Source: an uncultured Thiomonas sp.
Lineage (GTDB): Bacteria; Pseudomonadota; Gammaproteobacteria; Burkholderiales; Burkholderiaceae_C
Direction of reading: 5' to 3'
Assembly: GCA_937927695.1 (NCBI GenBank)
Contig: CALBRU010000135.1
Span: 1 to 9,715, forward strand
DNA length: 9,715 nt
Under the pieces are notes generated by a model. It was not told the origin of the DNA and searched no databases. It saw nothing but the letters and a program-made list of their open reading frames with translations. The translations under genes were made by a program, and so were the position numbers. Below, in pieces: positions 7,266 to 9,715 of the stretch. Numbering within the stretch: the first letter of the stretch is position 1; each line of letters starts with the position of its first letter.

Positions 7266-8069
7266 GTGTCTGACCCCAAGAAAACAGTGACACCGGACAG
7301 CCCCGAGGCCGAGCAGCCGTTCATCTCGCATCTGATCGAGCTGCGCAATCGGCTCATCCGCGCCATTGCGGCCATCGGCGTGGTGTTCCTTGTGCTGTCG
7401 ATCTACCCCGGCCCTTCGGGCCTGTTCGACCTGCTGTCCCAACCGCTTATCGCGCATCTGCCCAAGGGATCGACGATGATCGCCATTGGCGTGATCTCGC
7501 CTTTTGTGGTGCCCATCAAGGTCACGCTGCTGGTGGCGTTCATGATCGCCTTGCCTGCAGTGCTCTATCAGGTCTGGGCCTTTGTTGCGCCCGGCCTCTA
7601 CACTCATGAAAAGCGGTTGGTCATGCCGCTGATCATCAGCAGCACGCTGTTGTTTTACATGGGGGTGGCGTTTTGCTACTTCTTCGTATTCGGGCGCTTG
7701 TTCACCTTCATTCAGGGGTTTGCCCCGAAAGTGATCACCGCCGCCCCGGACATCGAGGCGTACTTGAGTTTCATGCTGACCATGTTCATGGCGTTCGGCA
7801 CAGCGTTCGAGGTGCCGGTGGTGCTCATGGTGCTGGTGCGCTTCGGGCTGGTGACGGTTGAGCAGCTCAAATCCTGGCGCAGCTATTTCATCGTGGTGGC
7901 GTTCATCGTGGCGGCCATCGTCACGCCGCCGGATGTGGTGTCGCAGACATCGCTGGCGCTGTCGATGATTCTTTTGTTCGAGGTCGGCATTCTCGCGGCG
8001 AAGTATCTGGTCAAGTATTCGGCGCCGCCTTCCGACGAAGAAAAAGACGCTCACTCGCCAGCAGCCTGA
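7266..8069 (+). CDS. tatC: Sec-independent translocase subunit TatC
   Basis: TatC is the six-helix membrane core of the Tat receptor and directly recognises the twin-arginine motif. From GTG 7266 the product has 267 residues. Landmarks are FISHLIELRNRL (19-30) at the cytoplasmic N-terminus, VWAFVAPGLYTHEKRL with Glu115 (counterpart of E. coli Glu103, signal-peptide contact), FGTAFEVPV with Glu182 (E. coli Glu170), and TPPDVVSQ with Asp223. Hydrophobic helices fall near 31-47, 80-105, 122-146, 168-192, 206-220 and 229-247. A TTG at 7245 in the same frame would add seven residues, but MSDPKK is the usual start in related bacteria and a weak CGAG (7252-7255) lies upstream. It ends 24 bases from the convergent protease gene. 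Confidence 0.95.
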   Translation: MSDPKKTVTPDSPEAEQPFISHLIELRNRLIRAIAAIGVVFLVLSIYPGPSGLFDLLSQPLIAHLPKGSTMIAIGVISPFVVPIKVTLLVAFMIALPAVLYQVWAFVAPGLYTHEKRLVMPLIISSTLLFYMGVAFCYFFVFGRLFTFIQGFAPKVITAAPDIEAYLSFMLTMFMAFGTAFEVPVVLMVLVRFGLVTVEQLKSWRSYFIVVAFIVAAIVTPPDVVSQTSLALSMILLFEVGILAAKYLVKYSAPPSDEEKDAHSPAA

Positions 8070-8073
8070 GCGC
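8038..8073 (-). terminator. Probable terminator of the DegS-like gene, overlapping the tatC end
   Basis: On the - strand, GCGCTCA (8073-8067) can pair with TGAGCGT (8053-8047), six Watson-Crick pairs plus a G-U, with a 13-base loop, followed by C and five T (8045-8041) and more pyrimidines. It begins 20 bases past the protease stop. The stem includes the tatC stop codon. In the + direction no T-run follows, so it should not end tatC transcripts. The large loop makes it weaker than the tatA terminator. Confidence 0.55.
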
Positions 8074-8093
8074 TACGCACAACGCCTTGTCGC

Positions 8094-9275
8094 TTAGGGC
8101 AACACGCCTTCGCCGTCTTCGGCGGGCGGCGTCTGGCTGATGTTTTGCGGTCGGGTGCCGATGCGGACCTGCAGAGTAGTGGCCTTGCCGCCGCGCAGTA
8201 CCTGAATCGCGGCTTCGCTTCCGGGCTTGAGCGCAGCCACGGCGTTGAGCAGTTGGCCGGTATTGACCACCGGCTTGCCCGCCACATCGAGCACCACATC
8301 ACCAGGGCGCACACCCGCCTCGTCAGCCGGGCCTTTGCGCAGCACACCGATGATCACCACGCCTTCCGGATGCGGCAGATTCAGGGTGCGCGCGAGCTGA
8401 TCGGTCACATCCTGAGGTTCGACGCCGATCCAGCCGCGCACCACCTGCCCGGTACTGATGAGTTGTTGCATGACATTGCGCGCGGTTGAGACCGGTACGG
8501 CGAAGCCGATGCCCAGCGAGCCCCCGCTGCGCGAGAAGATGGCCGTGTTGATGCCGATGAGGTTGCCGTTGGCGTCCACCAGCGCGCCGCCGGAGTTGCC
8601 GGGGTTGATGGCCGCATCGGTCTGGATGAAATTCTCGAAGGTGTTGATGCCCAGCTGGGTGCGGCCCAGGGCGCTGATGATGCCCTGCGTAACCGTCTGG
8701 CCCACGCCGAACGGATAGCCGATGGCCAGCACCACATCGCCCACATGAGCGTTGGCATCGCTGCCGAATGTGATGACTGGCAGCTTGTTCAGCCCGATGC
8801 GCAGCACCGCGAGATCGGTATCGGGATCGCGCCCGACCAGGGTGGCGCGAGCTTCGCGTCCATCGGACAGCTTGACTTCGATCTGGTCCGCGCCTTCGAT
8901 GACGTGGTTGTTGGTGAGGATGTAGCCGTCCGGGCTGACGATCACGCCCGAGCCGAGGCCGACGGTCGGCTGGCGGCTGCCCTGAAACTGGCGCAGCCAA
9001 GGGTCACGGCCTGGCAGACGGCGAGGAGCCTTCGAGGTGGTGATGGAGACGACGGCCGGCATGGCCTTGAGCGCCGCGGCGCTATAGCTGCCTGCGGCGG
9101 GCTGTGCGGCAGGTGCGGCCGGGGCGTCCTGAATGGTGACGACGGCTGGCGCGTTCGGCTGCACGGCAACCGGGGCGCCAAAGCGCACCCATTCGGGCTT
9201 GAGGGTGGAGACGACGAACAGCGCGGCGAGCGCAATCGTCACAGTCTGGGAAAATAGCAGCCAGAGGCGTCGCAT
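8094..9275 (-). CDS. degS: DegS-like membrane-anchored HtrA serine protease with one PDZ domain
   Basis: The product is a trypsin-fold HtrA protease facing the periplasm. From the ATG at 9275 it has 393 residues: a membrane anchor (about 4-25), a Pro/Ala-rich linker (34-62), the protease domain (about 65-275) and one PDZ domain (about 283-372), then a short Pro-rich tail. The triad is complete: His124 in TNNHVI, Asp154 in DPDTDLAVL, Ser228 in NPGNSGGAL. A single PDZ domain with an N-terminal anchor and no clear cleavage site matches DegS, the anti-sigma-E sensor protease of E. coli, rather than DegP/DegQ with two PDZ domains. However no sigma-E genes are here, so quality control near the Tat translocon is equally possible. 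An in-frame ATG at 9308 would add 11 residues; I prefer MRRLWLLF, usual in relatives. Neither start has a good Shine-Dalgarno sequence. Confidence 0.9.
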   Translation of the reverse strand: MRRLWLLFSQTVTIALAALFVVSTLKPEWVRFGAPVAVQPNAPAVVTIQDAPAAPAAQPAAGSYSAAALKAMPAVVSITTSKAPRRLPGRDPWLRQFQGSRQPTVGLGSGVIVSPDGYILTNNHVIEGADQIEVKLSDGREARATLVGRDPDTDLAVLRIGLNKLPVITFGSDANAHVGDVVLAIGYPFGVGQTVTQGIISALGRTQLGINTFENFIQTDAAINPGNSGGALVDANGNLIGINTAIFSRSGGSLGIGFAVPVSTARNVMQQLISTGQVVRGWIGVEPQDVTDQLARTLNLPHPEGVVIIGVLRKGPADEAGVRPGDVVLDVAGKPVVNTGQLLNAVAALKPGSEAAIQVLRGGKATTLQVRIGTRPQNISQTPPAEDGEGVLP

Positions 9276-9338
9276 ACAGAGACCGAGTGAGGAGATGTTT
9301 CCCCACATGGCGGCGCGTCATCACGCTTCAAGGCCACC
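9276..9338. other. Divergent intergenic region, no promoter resolved
   Basis: These 63 bases separate the divergent protease and Nif3 genes and should hold the 5' leaders of both. I found no convincing -35/-10 pair on either strand. If the protease starts at 9308 instead, the gap shrinks to 30 bases and promoters must lie inside the opposing coding regions. AAGG (9330-9333) is a fair ribosome binding site for the Nif3 gene. Confidence 0.5.
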
Positions 9339-9715
9339 ATGCGCAGAGACCATTTGCAGGGCGAAATCGACACTTATCTCGATTGCGCGCGTTTTACCGA
9401 TTATTGCCCAAACGGCCTACAGGTCGAGGGTCGAGAAGAGATTGCGCGCATTGTCACCGGCGTCACGGCAAGCCTGGCGCTGATCGAGCGCGCCATCGCG
9501 CTGCGGGCCGATGCGCTGCTGGTGCATCATGGCTATTTCTGGCGCGGAGAAGATCCACGCATCATCCGCCAGAAGCGCAAGCGCCTGGGGCTGCTGCTCG
9601 CCGCTGATCTCAACCTGTTCGCTTATCACCTGCCGCTCGACGCACATGGCGAAGTCGGCAACAACGTCATGCTGGCGCGGCGCGAGCTGGACGCGGCGAC
9701 CCTGTGGAAATGGTT
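9339..9715 (+). CDS. Nif3-like dinuclear metal centre protein (3' end cut by window edge)
   Basis: The frame from ATG 9339 stays open to the window edge, giving 125 residues of a protein usually near 250. It matches the Nif3/YbgI (DUF34) family: DYCPNGLQVEG (21-31), VTGVTASLALIERA (39-52), LLVHHGYFWRGEDP (60-73) and NLFAYHLPLDAH (92-103). His63, His64 and Asp101 correspond in kind and spacing to metal ligands of E. coli YbgI; the remaining His and Glu ligands would be in the missing C-terminal half. The family forms toroidal hexamers with two metals per subunit; GTP cyclohydrolase-like activity has been proposed, but its cellular role is unsettled. AAGG at 9330-9333 serves as ribosome binding site. 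In Burkholderiales I recall this gene next to petABC (cytochrome bc1), which would be expected just beyond the window. Confidence 0.93.
   Translation, partial: MRRDHLQGEIDTYLDCARFTDYCPNGLQVEGREEIARIVTGVTASLALIERAIALRADALLVHHGYFWRGEDPRIIRQKRKRLGLLLAADLNLFAYHLPLDAHGEVGNNVMLARRELDAATLWKW

Noticed and set aside
7200..8054. Long - strand open frame across tatC
   Set aside because: Shadow frame opposite a membrane protein gene; the His/Arg/Gln-rich translation is typical of the complement of hydrophobic codons.
8104..8132. GC-rich imperfect hairpin as a terminator for tatC
   Set aside because: The CGCCG/CGGCG stem is not followed by a T-run in the + direction and lies in the coding end of the protease.

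Overview
The window is an ordinary, well-packed chromosomal segment from a high-GC Betaproteobacterium, most likely of the order Burkholderiales. The gene order (hisD-hisC-hisB-hisH-hisA-hisF-hisI/E, a DUF4870 membrane protein, a HIT protein, tatA-tatB-tatC, an HtrA-type protease facing the other way, then a Nif3-like gene) is one I know from that group, and the proteins read like Burkholderiales homologues throughout. A Thiomonas-like genus is possible, but I cannot prove it from sequence alone. I see no mobile elements, tRNA or rRNA genes, CRISPR arrays or toxin-antitoxin genes.

Region 1 (1-5555) is the histidine biosynthesis operon. It starts inside hisD, whose 5' part is cut by the window edge, and runs through hisC, hisB, hisH, hisA, hisF and a fused hisIE, all on the + strand. 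HisIE performs steps 2 and 3, HisA step 4, HisH/HisF the glutamine-dependent step 5 that also feeds AICAR to purine synthesis, HisB step 6, HisC step 7 and HisD the last two oxidations. The HisN-type phosphatase step is not seen; HisB here is the single-domain dehydratase. HisG must lie outside. Every key catalytic residue I looked for is present.

Region 2 (5566-8069) continues in the same direction with only 10 bases after hisIE: a small DUF4870 membrane protein, a HinT-type HIT hydrolase, and the three subunits of the twin-arginine protein export system. tatA carries the only strong Shine-Dalgarno sequence in the window, and a textbook intrinsic terminator sits between tatA and tatB. Together they look like a device for making much more TatA than TatB and TatC.

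Region 3 (8094-9715) holds a DegS-like membrane-anchored serine protease on the - strand, convergent with tatC. Its likely terminator overlaps the end of tatC. It diverges from a Nif3/DUF34 metal-binding protein cut by the right edge. The divergent gap is only 63 bases and I could not identify a convincing promoter in it.

No wholly new system is visible. The points most worth following up are the hisI-hisE fusion, the tatA/tatB terminator and the near absence of Shine-Dalgarno sequences except at tatA.
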